DNA of 37,705 nucleotides from Candidatus Bathyarchaeota archaeon (GCA_026394265.1 JAPKYO010000008.1:1-37705), one strand, 5' to 3'. Counted from the first letter of the stretch, positions 1 through 6,971 are shown. Notes: a model not told the origin generated them from the letters alone. Translations and numbers: made by a program.

Positions 1-245
1 GGCCTTCAGTACGAGAGGAACGAGGCGCTGGAGCCAATAGTTTACCGGTTGTCTGACAAGGCATGCCGGGCAGCCACGCTCCTGCGGATAAGGGCTGAAA
101 GCATCTAAGTCCGAAGCCGCTCCCAAAAATAGACATCCGTCTGGGTCGCAAGACCTGGTGAAGGGCACCCGTAAAAGACGGGTTTGATGGAGAGGCGGTG
201 TACGTGCCAAGACTTCGGTCGAGACACTCAGCCGGCCTCCCCCAA
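1..245 (+). rRNA. rrl: 23S ribosomal RNA, 3' end (partial)
   Basis: The window opens inside the large-subunit rRNA. The universally conserved sarcin-ricin loop, AGTACGAGAGGAAC, lies at 8-21, followed by the conserved block around GCATCTAAGTCCGAAGCC at 101-119. These belong to domain VI, so only the last part of the gene is present and its 5' part lies outside the window. The exact 3' end cannot be fixed without the 5' processing strand; I place it near CTCAGCCGGCC, about 10 bases either way. No 5S rRNA gene follows before the convergent PCNA gene, so 5S is either elsewhere or unlinked, which is common in TACK archaea. Confidence 0.93.
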
Positions 246-403
246 TAGCCCGAAATGTCAGCATTCATGACTCGATCCTACAGGAGATATCGGAACCTAT
301 CCACGGCTTCTTAATACTTCTAGAAGCTAACCAACCCCAGTGGGTACTGGGTTTAGGGTTTTTAGACGTGTTAAAGCACACATTATGATTTTTGTCGGAA
401 CCT

Positions 404-444
404 GAATTCTTCATTCCAGAAGAATCACCCCTCTAAGCGAGGGG
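404..444 (+). terminator. tandem hairpins in the 23S rRNA trailer
   Basis: The 246-494 spacer holds no gene. Two hairpins stand back to back: ATTCTTC (406-412) pairs with GAAGAAT (419-425), and CCCCTC (428-433) pairs with GAGGGG (439-444) around a 5-base loop. A further hairpin, CCCAGT (336-341) with ACTGGG (346-351), is followed by T-rich sequence. They sit between the converging rRNA and PCNA genes, so a role in rRNA termination or trailer processing is likely but unproven. Confidence 0.45.
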
Positions 445-494
445 CATCATCTTTCTTGAATCTCTAATTGAAAAAATAATTATAAAATGCTGTT

Positions 495-1247
495 TTAGAC
501 GCCTATGCATGGGGCGAGGTAGTAGACGAGCTTGCCCTTCGGTAGCTCGAAGTCCATCTTGATGGGCATGTCTGTGCTCAGCTCGATGGTTGCGACCTCG
601 CTGCTGTTCCCGGCGGCGTTCGCTATCTCGTTTAGGTAGCTTAGGGTGAAGGTGGCGCTGCTGTCCTCCTCGGCCTTTATGTCGATGAGGTCGTCGCTTC
701 CCTTCTCCCACTCGCTGTGTGCGCTGCCCATGTCGCCGTTGGCGCTGATCTTGAGCATCTCGCCCTCGACGGCGACCTTGACGTGCTCGCTGACGAGGTT
801 TGCGTCCCTGATGGCGTTGCGTAGGCTGTTCGTGATGAGGCGCGCCTTGGCCTTGAAGAATATCTTGGGCTGGGGCACCTCGTCGTCGATGGGCTCGAGG
901 ATGGGCATCTCGAAGCGCCTGCTGTGGCCTCCGCGTTTGCAGAGGATGACGAGTCGGGCCTTCTCCTCGTCGAGGCGTATCCAGGTCTCCTCGTCCTTGT
1001 CGACGCGGTCGAGGAACTTTAGGAACTCCTTTATGTTTATGCTTAGGTGGGGTTCGCCTTCGCATTTGTAGGCGTCGAAGAAGTCGGCGGGTAGCTCGAA
1101 GTCTACCATGGCGACGTGGCTGGGGTCCATGGCGAGGAGCTTGATCTGGGCCTCGTTCATGACGAATGTGCCTTCCTCGACGATGACGCTGAGCGCCTTG
1201 ATCAGGTTGCGGAACGGGTCTATGCGGGATACCTCTACCTCGAACAA
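495..1247 (-). CDS. pcn: DNA polymerase sliding clamp (PCNA)
   Basis: This 250-residue protein is the ring-forming sliding clamp that tethers DNA polymerase, FEN1 and DNA ligase to DNA. The length and the two-domain repeat are typical of archaeal PCNA. Recognisable stretches are the N-terminal AQIKLLAMDPSHVAMVDFEL, the DLIDIKAE linker segment and the C-terminal LAPCIGV, matching the usual ending with an acidic/hydrophobic tail. The start is TTG at 1247, with a strong AAGGAGA ribosome-binding site at 1255-1261 and a TATA-like CTTTTATTCC around 1302-1311, so it probably has its own promoter as well as readthrough from the upstream genes. Two client proteins, FEN1 and DNA ligase, are encoded later in this window. 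Only one PCNA gene is seen here; many Thermoproteota carry several. Confidence 0.96.
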   Translation of the reverse strand: MFEVEVSRIDPFRNLIKALSVIVEEGTFVMNEAQIKLLAMDPSHVAMVDFELPADFFDAYKCEGEPHLSINIKEFLKFLDRVDKDEETWIRLDEEKARLVILCKRGGHSRRFEMPILEPIDDEVPQPKIFFKAKARLITNSLRNAIRDANLVSEHVKVAVEGEMLKISANGDMGSAHSEWEKGSDDLIDIKAEEDSSATFTLSYLNEIANAAGNSSEVATIELSTDMPIKMDFELPKGKLVYYLAPCIGV

Positions 1248-1320
1248 ATCACTGTCTCCTTAGTTTGAGATTGGTTGTCTTAGCCTAGGGGCAGAGGGAA
1301 TAAAAGGGTTCCCCGGGGGA

Positions 1321-1641
1321 TCAGCTGTAGTCGCGCCACGTGTGGCCGCACTTGGTGCACCTGTAGAACTGGGTAGCCGACTCGTCTATGCCGCGCGTCT
1401 GGACCTGCCAACAGGACGCCTTGTCGTTCCCGCACTTTGGGCACTCTGCCTTGACCTGAGCCGTCGTTTGTAGGTTCTGCTCCTTCTTGCCGATTACGAC
1501 GATCTTGTCCTCAGCCTTGGCCTCGCGCTTTATCTTTAGCTCCTCGGTCATGGGCTGCTCGGCGGCGCACTTGGGGCAGACGTAGCACCTCTTCTTGTGG
1601 TCGAGGGTGCACATTGTCCCGCAGTTTGAGCAGAATTTCGT
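1321..1641 (-). CDS. tfs: transcription factor S (TFS/RPC11-like), apparent ACG start
   Basis: TFS is the archaeal counterpart of TFIIS/RPB9/RPC11 and stimulates RNA cleavage in arrested RNA polymerase. The C-terminal zinc ribbon (CPKCGNDKASCWQVQTRGID...CTKCGHTWRDYS) has the acidic-loop region and the usual ending. The first ATG (1614) would delete the first two cysteines of the N-terminal zinc ribbon. Reading upstream in frame restores KFCSNCGTMC, matching the family start MKFC, but the codon at the Met position (1641-1639) is ACG and an in-frame TAA lies two codons further upstream (1647-1645). A GGAGG ribosome-binding site at 1654-1650 is 8 bases before the ACG. I therefore annotate an ACG start; a sequencing or consensus error ATG to ACG is the alternative. 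The full protein would be 106 residues, normal for TFS. Confidence 0.9.
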   Translation of the reverse strand, partial: TKFCSNCGTMCTLDHKKRCYVCPKCAAEQPMTEELKIKREAKAEDKIVVIGKKEQNLQTTAQVKAECPKCGNDKASCWQVQTRGIDESATQFYRCTKCGHTWRDYS

Positions 1642-1691
1642 TTTTTAGTCCTCCATCACTGCCCTTTACCCGGGGGGGTTCTATTAATACC

Positions 1692-2186
1692 TTATGCATC
1701 TAACCCATCGGGTAGCGCGGATAGTGTCAACGCCGCGACCCTGAGTGCTTCTGGAGTTGCTCCTTCTCGTGTGGATGTCTTGAGGACGCCCTCGGCGGAC
1801 CAGCGGCTGAGCCCCTCTGCGGAGAAAACAGTCTTTTCGCCCCGATTTTTCCATGTGAGTATGGTTCCCTCGGTGGAGCCGAGAAGGATCACGGGTTTCC
1901 CCGTCTTGGCGTAGAGTTCAGCCGTGGAGATCTTCGCCTCCGCGGGGAGGTTGGCGTGGCTGAGGAGGATGACGCGGACCTGTCCCGAGTGCGGGGAGCG
2001 CGTGAGCATCTCCGCGATAGCTTGTGTAATGTCGTCTCCCTCGGAGTGTGCCCTGAGGACGCCGTCGAGCCAGAGGTTCCCCCTGTAGACGACGCCGACG
2101 ATGGTGAATCCCCCCGGATTGTTCCGGGCGGCTACGCCTAGGACCCTGATCTCCCTCTTGATCTGGCGGATCCTCTGGGGGGTCAA
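1692..2186 (-). CDS. DUF99 (endonuclease V-like) family protein, divergent
   Basis: The 164-residue product matches DUF99/UPF0215, a family related to endonuclease V and found in this conserved cluster in other archaea. Matching segments are REIRVLGV, FTIVGVVYRGNLWLDGVL and QVRVILLSHANLPAEAKIST. From memory of the family, the first motif normally reads LGIDDxxF and the third LDGITFAGFN; here they are LGVAARNN and LSHANLPAEA, so the acidic residues expected at the metal site are missing. It is also short for the family (usually about 180-200). It may be a non-catalytic or repurposed member. The start is TTG at 2186, 27 bases after the rpoL stop, and it is probably cotranscribed with rpoL and csl4. 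The family assignment is reasonably sure, the loss of catalysis less so. Confidence 0.7.
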   Translation of the reverse strand: MTPQRIRQIKREIRVLGVAARNNPGGFTIVGVVYRGNLWLDGVLRAHSEGDDITQAIAEMLTRSPHSGQVRVILLSHANLPAEAKISTAELYAKTGKPVILLGSTEGTILTWKNRGEKTVFSAEGLSRWSAEGVLKTSTREGATPEALRVAALTLSALPDGLDA

Positions 2187-2213
2187 TTCGTGTTCGTGAA
2201 AAGAGTGCGTTGG

Positions 2214-2507
2214 TTACTTCTTAAGGTTGGAGACGCCCTTCTTGAGGTCCTCGTCGAATTCGTTGAGTTTTGCCTCGGCGTTGTCCGCTGCCTTCTTGAG
2301 TATCTCCAATGGGTTTGCCTTCTTTCCCTTGAAGCGGATGAAGAGTCTGCTCCTGTCCATGAGGGGGTGTGGGCGCGTGTAGCCCGCCATCTCGACGGCG
2401 GGGTCCTCGAGTAGGCTGCTCTGTAGGAGGTTGAGCAGTGTGTGGCTCTCGCCTCCGAACTCGACCTCCATGTAGCCTTCCTCTTCCTTGACTATGTTGA
2501 GCTTCAT
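2214..2507 (-). CDS. rpoL: DNA-directed RNA polymerase subunit L (Rpb11-like)
   Basis: RpoL pairs with RpoD (Rpb3-like) in the assembly platform of archaeal RNA polymerase. The 97-residue protein shows the typical dimerisation fold sequence: ESHTLLNLLQSSLLEDPAVEMAGY followed by HPLMD, then a C-terminal helical region rich in Lys and Glu. The length is normal. The ATG start at 2507 overlaps the csl4 stop as ATGA, so translation is probably coupled to csl4. Order csl4-rpoL-DUF99-tfs-pcna fits the conserved archaeal arrangement. Confidence 0.94.
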   Translation of the reverse strand: MKLNIVKEEEGYMEVEFGGESHTLLNLLQSSLLEDPAVEMAGYTRPHPLMDRSRLFIRFKGKKANPLEILKKAADNAEAKLNEFDEDLKKGVSNLKK

Positions 2508-3082
2508 GATGAGATGTCCTCCTTACCGTAGCTCTTGGCGTACTGGCGGCGTTCTACGCGTTTGCACTTGGGGCAGGTCAGGCGTCCCTTGTCGTTCTCT
2601 AGGATGCCGCCGCACCTGCTGCAGTAGGCGTAGACGACCCCGTACTCTGGGGCCGCCAGGCTGAGCTGTATGATCCTGTTCTTCGTGTTGGCGACGACGG
2701 CGCGTACGATGTCGCCGCTGTGGATTGCCTGCTCCAGGTCCCTGCTGAATTCGCGTGAGACGTCGTTTATGTGGATGACGCCTGTGTAGGTGGGCGCGAT
2801 CTTCTTGCCGTTGACGCGGAAGATGTCGACGCGCGCGTCCCTGCGTGTGACTGAGCCGACTTGGGCTATGACGATGATGCCCTCGAGGGGTAGGTTGAGT
2901 GGCTTGGTTACCTTCTTGACCTCGAGTGCCCTCTTCTCCTTGTTGAGCCTCGTCTCGCCTAACTCTTCGGAGCGGACCAGCCCGTCCTGTTGGTAGCTGC
3001 CCTCCCCCTTGTTGTACTCCTCGATGACCGCGAGTTCGTCGCCGGGGAAGACGTTCTTCTTGATCGTTTTTGCCTTGGACAT
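2504..3082 (-). CDS. csl4: exosome complex RNA-binding protein Csl4
   Basis: Csl4 forms part of the cap of the archaeal exosome and recruits RNA and DnaG to the Rrp41/42 ring. The 192-residue protein starts with the N-terminal beta domain (VFPGDELAVIEEYNKGEGSY), continues with an S1 RNA-binding domain (about residues 65-145: GIIVIAQVGSVTRRDARVDI ... SGDIVRAVVANTKNRIIQLS) and ends in a zinc ribbon with two CxxC pairs (YCSRCGG and LTCPKCKR). A longer open frame runs upstream, but MSKAKTIKK at 3082 fits the family start, and the upstream part is a shadow of dph2. It has its own TATA-like element near 3157-3170 and a leader hairpin. The stop overlaps rpoL. Confidence 0.93.
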   Translation of the reverse strand: MSKAKTIKKNVFPGDELAVIEEYNKGEGSYQQDGLVRSEELGETRLNKEKRALEVKKVTKPLNLPLEGIIVIAQVGSVTRRDARVDIFRVNGKKIAPTYTGVIHINDVSREFSRDLEQAIHSGDIVRAVVANTKNRIIQLSLAAPEYGVVYAYCSRCGGILENDKGRLTCPKCKRVERRQYAKSYGKEDISS

Positions 3083-3122
3083 TCTGTTGTGCCTGCTGCG
3101 TCGGCAACCGCCGCTCTTCGAG

Positions 3123-3141
3123 CCGGTCCTCTGGGGACCGG
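3123..3141 (-). promoter_or_regulatory. hairpin in the csl4 5' leader
   Basis: A perfect 7-bp stem, CCGGTCC/GGACCGG, with a 5-base loop lies between the probable TATA element (minus strand TTTATTAAAAAG, around 3157-3170) and the csl4 start at 3082. It would be in the transcribed leader of about 50 bases, unusual in a genome where most promoters appear leaderless. Confidence 0.45.
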
Positions 3142-3186
3142 TCCTGTTATGCTCCCGCTTTTTAATAAACTGATTGGTGAAGCTTC

Positions 3187-4188
3187 CTAGCCGAGGTAGG
3201 CGTGGCCCCAGGTCTCTTCCCACGTTTTTTCGCCTAGGAGGACTCGTGCCTCGGTGGTTGTGAGTATGGGGCGCTGTACTCCGGTGACGCCGTCTATGGC
3301 TATGCGTGGGCACGCCGTCTCGATGAATGCCTCGGGTTCGGTGAAGTTGTTGAGCTGGTCGGCGCGTATCTCGTCGAGGTAGATGAGGAAGGCGCGTACC
3401 TCCCTGTCGCCGAGTTTCTCGGCTAGTACCATCGCGTCGGCGAGGGCGCGTTGTCCCGGCTTCGAGCTTACGAGCACGCCGATGGTCTTCGCCGTCCTCG
3501 CCGCGGTGATGAGTGCCATCCTCTTCTTGGCGAGTTGCATGAGTTCGGACTCGTCGAGTGTGGCGACTGTGCCGTTGTATGGGTTTGCGATGACGACTGG
3601 TTTCCCCGTCCTGAGGGCGAGGCCGAGGGGGTGGAACCTGCCCCCGCCTATGAAGATGTATCCGTCGACTTCCCCGGGCAGCTTCGTGGCGGCGGCGTAG
3701 CTGCAGCCGAGTACCTGCCCGGCCTCGGGGGTGATGCCCGAGCCCTCGCCGATGAGGGCCTTGACTCCCCTCTGGTTGAGCGCCTCGGCGACCTCCTTTA
3801 GCTGCGGCGTATGCTGGACCGTGCTGGTGAGACCAACCGTTCCCCAGCCCGCGATGCTGGGCAGGACGGCCTCGACCATCTGGGAGACGTCGATGGGTAT
3901 CCTCGCCTCGATGTAGAGGACGGGGACGCCGGGGGCGGCTACGAAGCAGGCGTGACCGTAGTGGATGAGCAGGTCGACGTTGAGTTCGATGGCCTGCCTT
4001 GAGGCTAGGTCGCATGCGCCGTAGCAGGAGTCCCCGCTTATGATCACCTCGGAGGGTGTGGCTTCCCTGATGTGTTCCGCGATCTGGAAGGCGAAGGGGC
4101 GCATCCCATCCGGGAGCTGCAGGAGAACCCTCCTCGCCCCCCTCTTAGTGATCTCGGCGACTACCCGCTCAAGTTCGAGCTCGTACAT
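3187..4188 (-). CDS. dph2: diphthamide biosynthesis enzyme Dph2
   Basis: Dph2 is a radical-type iron-sulfur enzyme that uses S-adenosylmethionine to transfer a 3-amino-3-carboxypropyl group onto the modified histidine of elongation factor 2, the first step of diphthamide synthesis. The 333-residue length is normal. Conserved features are LLQLPDGMRPFAFQIAEHI, then GDSCYGACD (first cluster cysteine with neighbours), LLIHYGHACF and the late VSSKPGQR and TACPRIAIDG, which carries the third cluster cysteine. The second cysteine region is less clear by eye. The start at 4188 is ATG, with a TATA element at 4211-4222 giving a nearly leaderless transcript. It heads the csl4-rpoL-tfs-pcna block and is divergent from the M20 gene. 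Confidence 0.93.
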   Translation of the reverse strand: MYELELERVVAEITKRGARRVLLQLPDGMRPFAFQIAEHIREATPSEVIISGDSCYGACDLASRQAIELNVDLLIHYGHACFVAAPGVPVLYIEARIPIDVSQMVEAVLPSIAGWGTVGLTSTVQHTPQLKEVAEALNQRGVKALIGEGSGITPEAGQVLGCSYAAATKLPGEVDGYIFIGGGRFHPLGLALRTGKPVVIANPYNGTVATLDESELMQLAKKRMALITAARTAKTIGVLVSSKPGQRALADAMVLAEKLGDREVRAFLIYLDEIRADQLNNFTEPEAFIETACPRIAIDGVTGVQRPILTTTEARVLLGEKTWEETWGHAYLG

Positions 4189-4210
4189 GCAACTAGACGG
4201 TGGGTTGTAA

Positions 4211-4222
4211 CATTAAAATAGG
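4211..4222. promoter_or_regulatory. shared bidirectional TATA region, dph2 / M20 gene
   Basis: The only AT-rich element in the 63-bp gap is CATTAAAATAGG. Read on the minus strand (CCTATTTTAATG) it is about 25-30 bases before the dph2 start; read on the plus strand it is 30-40 bases before the M20 start. One TATA-like sequence thus seems to serve both directions. Confidence 0.5.
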
Positions 4223-4251
4223 CTCCGGGCGGTGGATGCCATCGGGAAACG

Positions 4252-5628
4252 ATGTCCCTAGATAAGGTGTTCAAACGGATAGACGCCGACCGCGACGAGT
4301 ACGTTGGGCGGTGCCAGGAGCTTCTCCGGCAGCCCAGCGTCTCGGGCGACAGGGAGGACGTCTACAGGTGCGCCGAGATGGTGCGCGACATGATCCGGGA
4401 GACCGGGGCCCAGGCCGAACTCGTCAAGGTCGAGGGGGAGGGCAACCCGGTGGTTTATGGAAAACTGCTGAGTCCCGGTGCGCATCATACCCTGACCGCG
4501 TACCAGATGTATGACACCCAGCCCGTCGGCGAGCTCGACAAGTGGGCGAGCGGTCCCTTCGAGGCGAAGCTGGTGGACGGGAAGATCGTCGCCCGGGGAG
4601 CAATCAACAGCAAGGGCGCACTCGTCGCCGAGCTCATGGCGATAAAGGCACTACGCGAGACCGCCGGCGTCCCCGTCAACATAGTCTTCACATTCGACGG
4701 CGAGGAGGAGGTCGGCAGCTGGCAGCTACGCCGGTTCCTGAAGGAGCACCCCGAGAAGATGCTCAAGGCGGAGGCCGAGTGGTGCCCGAGCACATTCAGC
4801 ACCTCGTACAAGGACACGCGCGTCACCCTCGGCGGTAAGGGGTGCATAGACCTGCAGTTAGTCTGCGATCACAGCCGGGGCCCCGTCCACAGCAGCTGCG
4901 CCCCGGTGGTGGCGAACCCGGCGTGGCGCCTCGTCTGGGCGCTGGAGAGCATGAAGGGCGAGGACGGCAGAGTAGCAATCGACGGCTTCTACGACGGCGT
5001 AAAGGGGCCGGAACCCGGTGACAGGGAGCTACTCGAAAGCCTCGCCGCCACGGGTGAGGAGGAGAAGATGAAGAGGCAGTGGGGAGTCAAGGGCTTCATG
5101 CGCGGCCTCCACGGCGCGGACCTCATCGAGGCGTACATGTTCGAGCCGACACTCACGATAAACGGGCTGCAGTCCGGCTACGTCGGACCCGCCGCATACA
5201 CCATCAACCCGCCGTGGGCGAAGGCCAACATGGACATACGCCTCGTCCCCGGCATGGACGCCGACGACGTCTGGAATAAGGTCGATGCACACCTCAAGAA
5301 GCACGGCTTCGACGACGTCGAGGTAAAGCTCAACGGGTGGAAGGCGAACGCCCACAGGAGCCCAGCGGACACGCGGATAGTCGCCGCTTACAGGGCAGCG
5401 ATAAGGGACCTCGGCTTCAACGAGCCCCTAATCTACCCGATGAGCGGAGGCACGAGCCCGAGCATGTACTACACGGCCCCCCCGCTCAGGATGGTCTCCG
5501 CCTCCTCCGGGAGCGACGGGATGCCGCCCCACTTCGCACACGCCCCGAACGAGTGGATCGGCGTCGAGGAGTTCATCACGACGGCGAAGATGTGCGCCGC
5601 ATTCCTCTGGGAGTACGGCAACATCTAA
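4252..5628 (+). CDS. M20-family peptidase/deacylase homologue with altered metal site
   Basis: The 458-residue protein has the M20 (ArgE/DapE/carboxypeptidase G2) layout: an N-terminal catalytic half, a dimerisation domain (about 195-330) and the C-terminal catalytic return. Expected motifs are recognisable but changed. The usual GHYDVQP zinc motif reads QMYDTQP, so the His ligand is Met86; the RGxxDDKG motif reads RGAINSKG, so the bridging Asp is Asn119. The catalytic Glu region FDGEEEVGS (149-156) and the C-terminal HAPNE histidine are kept. It may bind one metal, use another chemistry or be non-catalytic; some M20 subgroups may share this variant. The ATG start is close to the shared TATA. 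A strong hairpin follows the stop. Substrate unknown. Confidence 0.82.
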   Translation: MSLDKVFKRIDADRDEYVGRCQELLRQPSVSGDREDVYRCAEMVRDMIRETGAQAELVKVEGEGNPVVYGKLLSPGAHHTLTAYQMYDTQPVGELDKWASGPFEAKLVDGKIVARGAINSKGALVAELMAIKALRETAGVPVNIVFTFDGEEEVGSWQLRRFLKEHPEKMLKAEAEWCPSTFSTSYKDTRVTLGGKGCIDLQLVCDHSRGPVHSSCAPVVANPAWRLVWALESMKGEDGRVAIDGFYDGVKGPEPGDRELLESLAATGEEEKMKRQWGVKGFMRGLHGADLIEAYMFEPTLTINGLQSGYVGPAAYTINPPWAKANMDIRLVPGMDADDVWNKVDAHLKKHGFDDVEVKLNGWKANAHRSPADTRIVAAYRAAIRDLGFNEPLIYPMSGGTSPSMYYTAPPLRMVSASSGSDGMPPHFAHAPNEWIGVEEFITTAKMCAAFLWEYGNI

Positions 5629-5630
5629 CC

Positions 5631-5659
5631 CACCATTTTTACCCCGTGAAAAAATGGTG
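5631..5659 (+). terminator. hairpin after the M20 gene
   Basis: CACCATTTTT (5631-5640) pairs perfectly with AAAAATGGTG (5650-5659), a 10-bp stem with a 9-base loop, starting two bases after the stop codon. It probably marks transcript end, and it directly precedes repeat copy A. Confidence 0.55.
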
Positions 5660-5666
5660 TACACTC

Positions 5667-5759
5667 GATACCCCGTTTCTGAGCTAATTTGACCGAAAGG
5701 AGCTAGAATAACGCCCCGATGATACGCCGATCTACGCAAAAGGAGCACATATTCGCTAC
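5667..5759 (+). repeat. dispersed non-coding repeat, copy A
   Basis: Copy A reads GATACCCC, then TTCTGAGC, ACCGAAAGGAGC, GCCCCGAT and the 17-base block GCCGATCTACGCAAAAG (5726-5742), ending near ATTCGCTAC. The same blocks in the same order occur in copies B and C, the 17-mer being identical in all three. It lies in a gene-free convergent spacer between the M20 and L10e genes. Confidence 0.85.
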
Positions 5760-5768
5760 CAAACTTAA

Positions 5769-5900
5769 GGGGGGGGGGGAGGGGGGTATCACAGACGGAA
5801 ATAGAAAAACGCTTCTTTAACCCAATGGAGCCCTAAAACTGCCCCGATCGGGATCGAAAATGTACAAAAATGCACATAAATCGGCGCTATTTTGCGCGAA
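5769..5900 (+). repeat. dispersed non-coding repeat, copy D (G-tract subtype)
   Basis: The copy starts with a G-tract of 11 G, one A and 6 G (5769-5786), then GTATCAC, ACCCAATGGAGCC, GCCCCGAT (5841-5848) and GATCGAAAATGTACAAAAA (5852-5870). The last 19-mer is identical in copy E on the other strand 19 kb away. The front half aligns with copies A-C; the 3' half defines a second subtype. Confidence 0.82.
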
Positions 5901-6004
5901 AATGATATAGAACTCGACGTTTTTCGTAAGCGAAACGCGTGCAAAAAGCACTGAAACGACGCTCATTTAAGCCTCACGCCCTCAATACGCCTCTAAAAAC
6001 CATA

Positions 6005-6116
6005 GGGGTGAGGGGGTACCACCGATCCGCTCAGAAAAGACGCCTCCCACCTAAAGGAGCCACGAAACGGCCCCGATTGTACGCCGATCTACGCAAAAGA
6101 AGCATCCATTCCATAC
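6005..6116 (+). repeat. dispersed non-coding repeat, copy B
   Basis: It begins with an interrupted G-tract (GGGGTGAGGGGGTACC, 6005-6020) as in the D/E subtype, then CTCAGAAAAG, ACCTAAAGGAGCC, AAACGGCCCCGAT and the identical 17-mer GCCGATCTACGCAAAAG (6083-6099), ending CATTCCATAC. It links the two subtypes because it has the G-tract of one and the 3' block of the other. No coding frame is conserved between copies. Confidence 0.85.
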
Positions 6117-6254
6117 AGAGGAAAAACCGTTATCATGGGTAGCAGGGTATAAGCCGCGCCGAGCATCCGCCGTCCTCCGCCGCCTAATCACCCCAAAAAA
6201 AGCCGGAAACCCGAAAAACGACCCTAATCACCGGAATCATGACGACGACGAACA

Positions 6255-6271
6255 TACCCCCCTCCCCCCCC
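6255..6271 (-). other. C-tract, inverted counterpart of the G-tract at 5769
   Basis: On the minus strand this reads 8 G, A, 6 G, then TAT, matching the start of copy D in inverted orientation. The two tracts bracket about 500 bp. The adjoining sequence (6180-6250) is only weakly similar to the repeat, so this may be a decayed end. The rest of 6120-6367 shows no gene or RNA. Confidence 0.4.
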
Positions 6272-6367
6272 ACGTGCACGCACGGAGACGACACCCAGAA
6301 CAATCAACTATAAGACAAATACCTAAGCCATAGAATCGATAAAACCGGCCGGGAATAAACCCCGGTC

Positions 6368-6868
6368 CTAATCCGTGTTCTCTCTGACGAAGATCCTAGA
6401 GGGTATAGGGAACTTATCCATAGCCCTCTTAAGGGCCTCCTTCGCGACCTCAACACCCTCCTTCTCAACCTCGATGACAATCAAAGGCTCACCACGCTTC
6501 ACGCGCGCCGCGGTACCCGTGGGCTTACCATACGGAGCCTTCATACCCGACTGGAAACGGTCAGCCTGAGCGACGTTAATCCTCTTGTGCTCCCTGAGCA
6601 CAATGTGGGGGAACGGAATCACCTTCATAGTGTAGAGCTCCGTACCAAGCTGGAGCTCCAACTGCCTATTAGCGGCGATACGCGCCGACTCGAGGCTATT
6701 GTTTCTGATCTGACCGTGCACGAGATTTATGAGCTCAACCCTCACCGGGAACTTCCTGCCCGTGTTACCCATGGTGAACTTTACGATCTTGTTGCCGGGG
6801 ATGCCGCCCATGAACTTACGCCGCGTGTAAGCCATGCGGTCTGGGTTCCTGAAGTTCCTGGCGTTCAA
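6368..6868 (-). CDS. rpl10e: 50S ribosomal protein L10e (uL16)
   Basis: uL16 sits near the peptidyl-transferase centre and the elbow of A- and P-site tRNA. The 166-residue length is slightly short of, but within, the archaeal range. Conserved segments include AYTRRKFMGGIPGNKI, FTMGNTGRKFPVRVEL, ESARIAANRQLE, PFPHIVLREHKRI and DRFQSGMKAPYGKPTGTAARV. The start is TTG at 6868: the in-frame TAA lies two codons upstream, so no ATG is available except the internal Met12, which would cut conserved sequence. A TATA-like TTTTTAAG near 6899-6906 supports a short or absent leader. It is separated by about 100 bases from the regulator gene upstream and converges on the repeat-rich spacer. Confidence 0.95.
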   Translation of the reverse strand: MNARNFRNPDRMAYTRRKFMGGIPGNKIVKFTMGNTGRKFPVRVELINLVHGQIRNNSLESARIAANRQLELQLGTELYTMKVIPFPHIVLREHKRINVAQADRFQSGMKAPYGKPTGTAARVKRGEPLIVIEVEKEGVEVAKEALKRAMDKFPIPSRIFVRENTD

Positions 6869-6971
6869 GGTTTATCCACAGACATGCACATCAGGATTCT
6901 TAAAAACATAATGGCTCCCCACCCCCGGTATGACCCCGGAAACACATCCCCAATATAAGCCGCGGCTGCAA

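Noticed and set aside
246..494. 5S rRNA or tRNA downstream of 23S
   Set aside because: No 5S core or tRNA T-arm/acceptor pattern could be found in the spacer.
2504..4015. A 503-residue open frame containing csl4 at its end
   Set aside because: The upstream 300 residues are low-complexity Arg/His-rich sequence lying antisense-frame or out of frame to dph2; the real Csl4 start is MSKAKTIKK at 3082.
5667..6116. Insertion sequence or transposase remnant as source of the repeats
   Set aside because: No transposase-like frame and no clear terminal inverted repeats or target duplications could be seen; a miniature element remains possible but not shown.
5939..6142. 67-codon frame in the repeat-rich spacer
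   Set aside because: It runs through repeat copy B, is not conserved in the other copies, and its translation is basic and featureless.
5667..6271. CRISPR array
   Set aside because: The copies are about 100 bp, diverged, unevenly spaced and on both strands across the window, with no short identical repeats and regular spacers.
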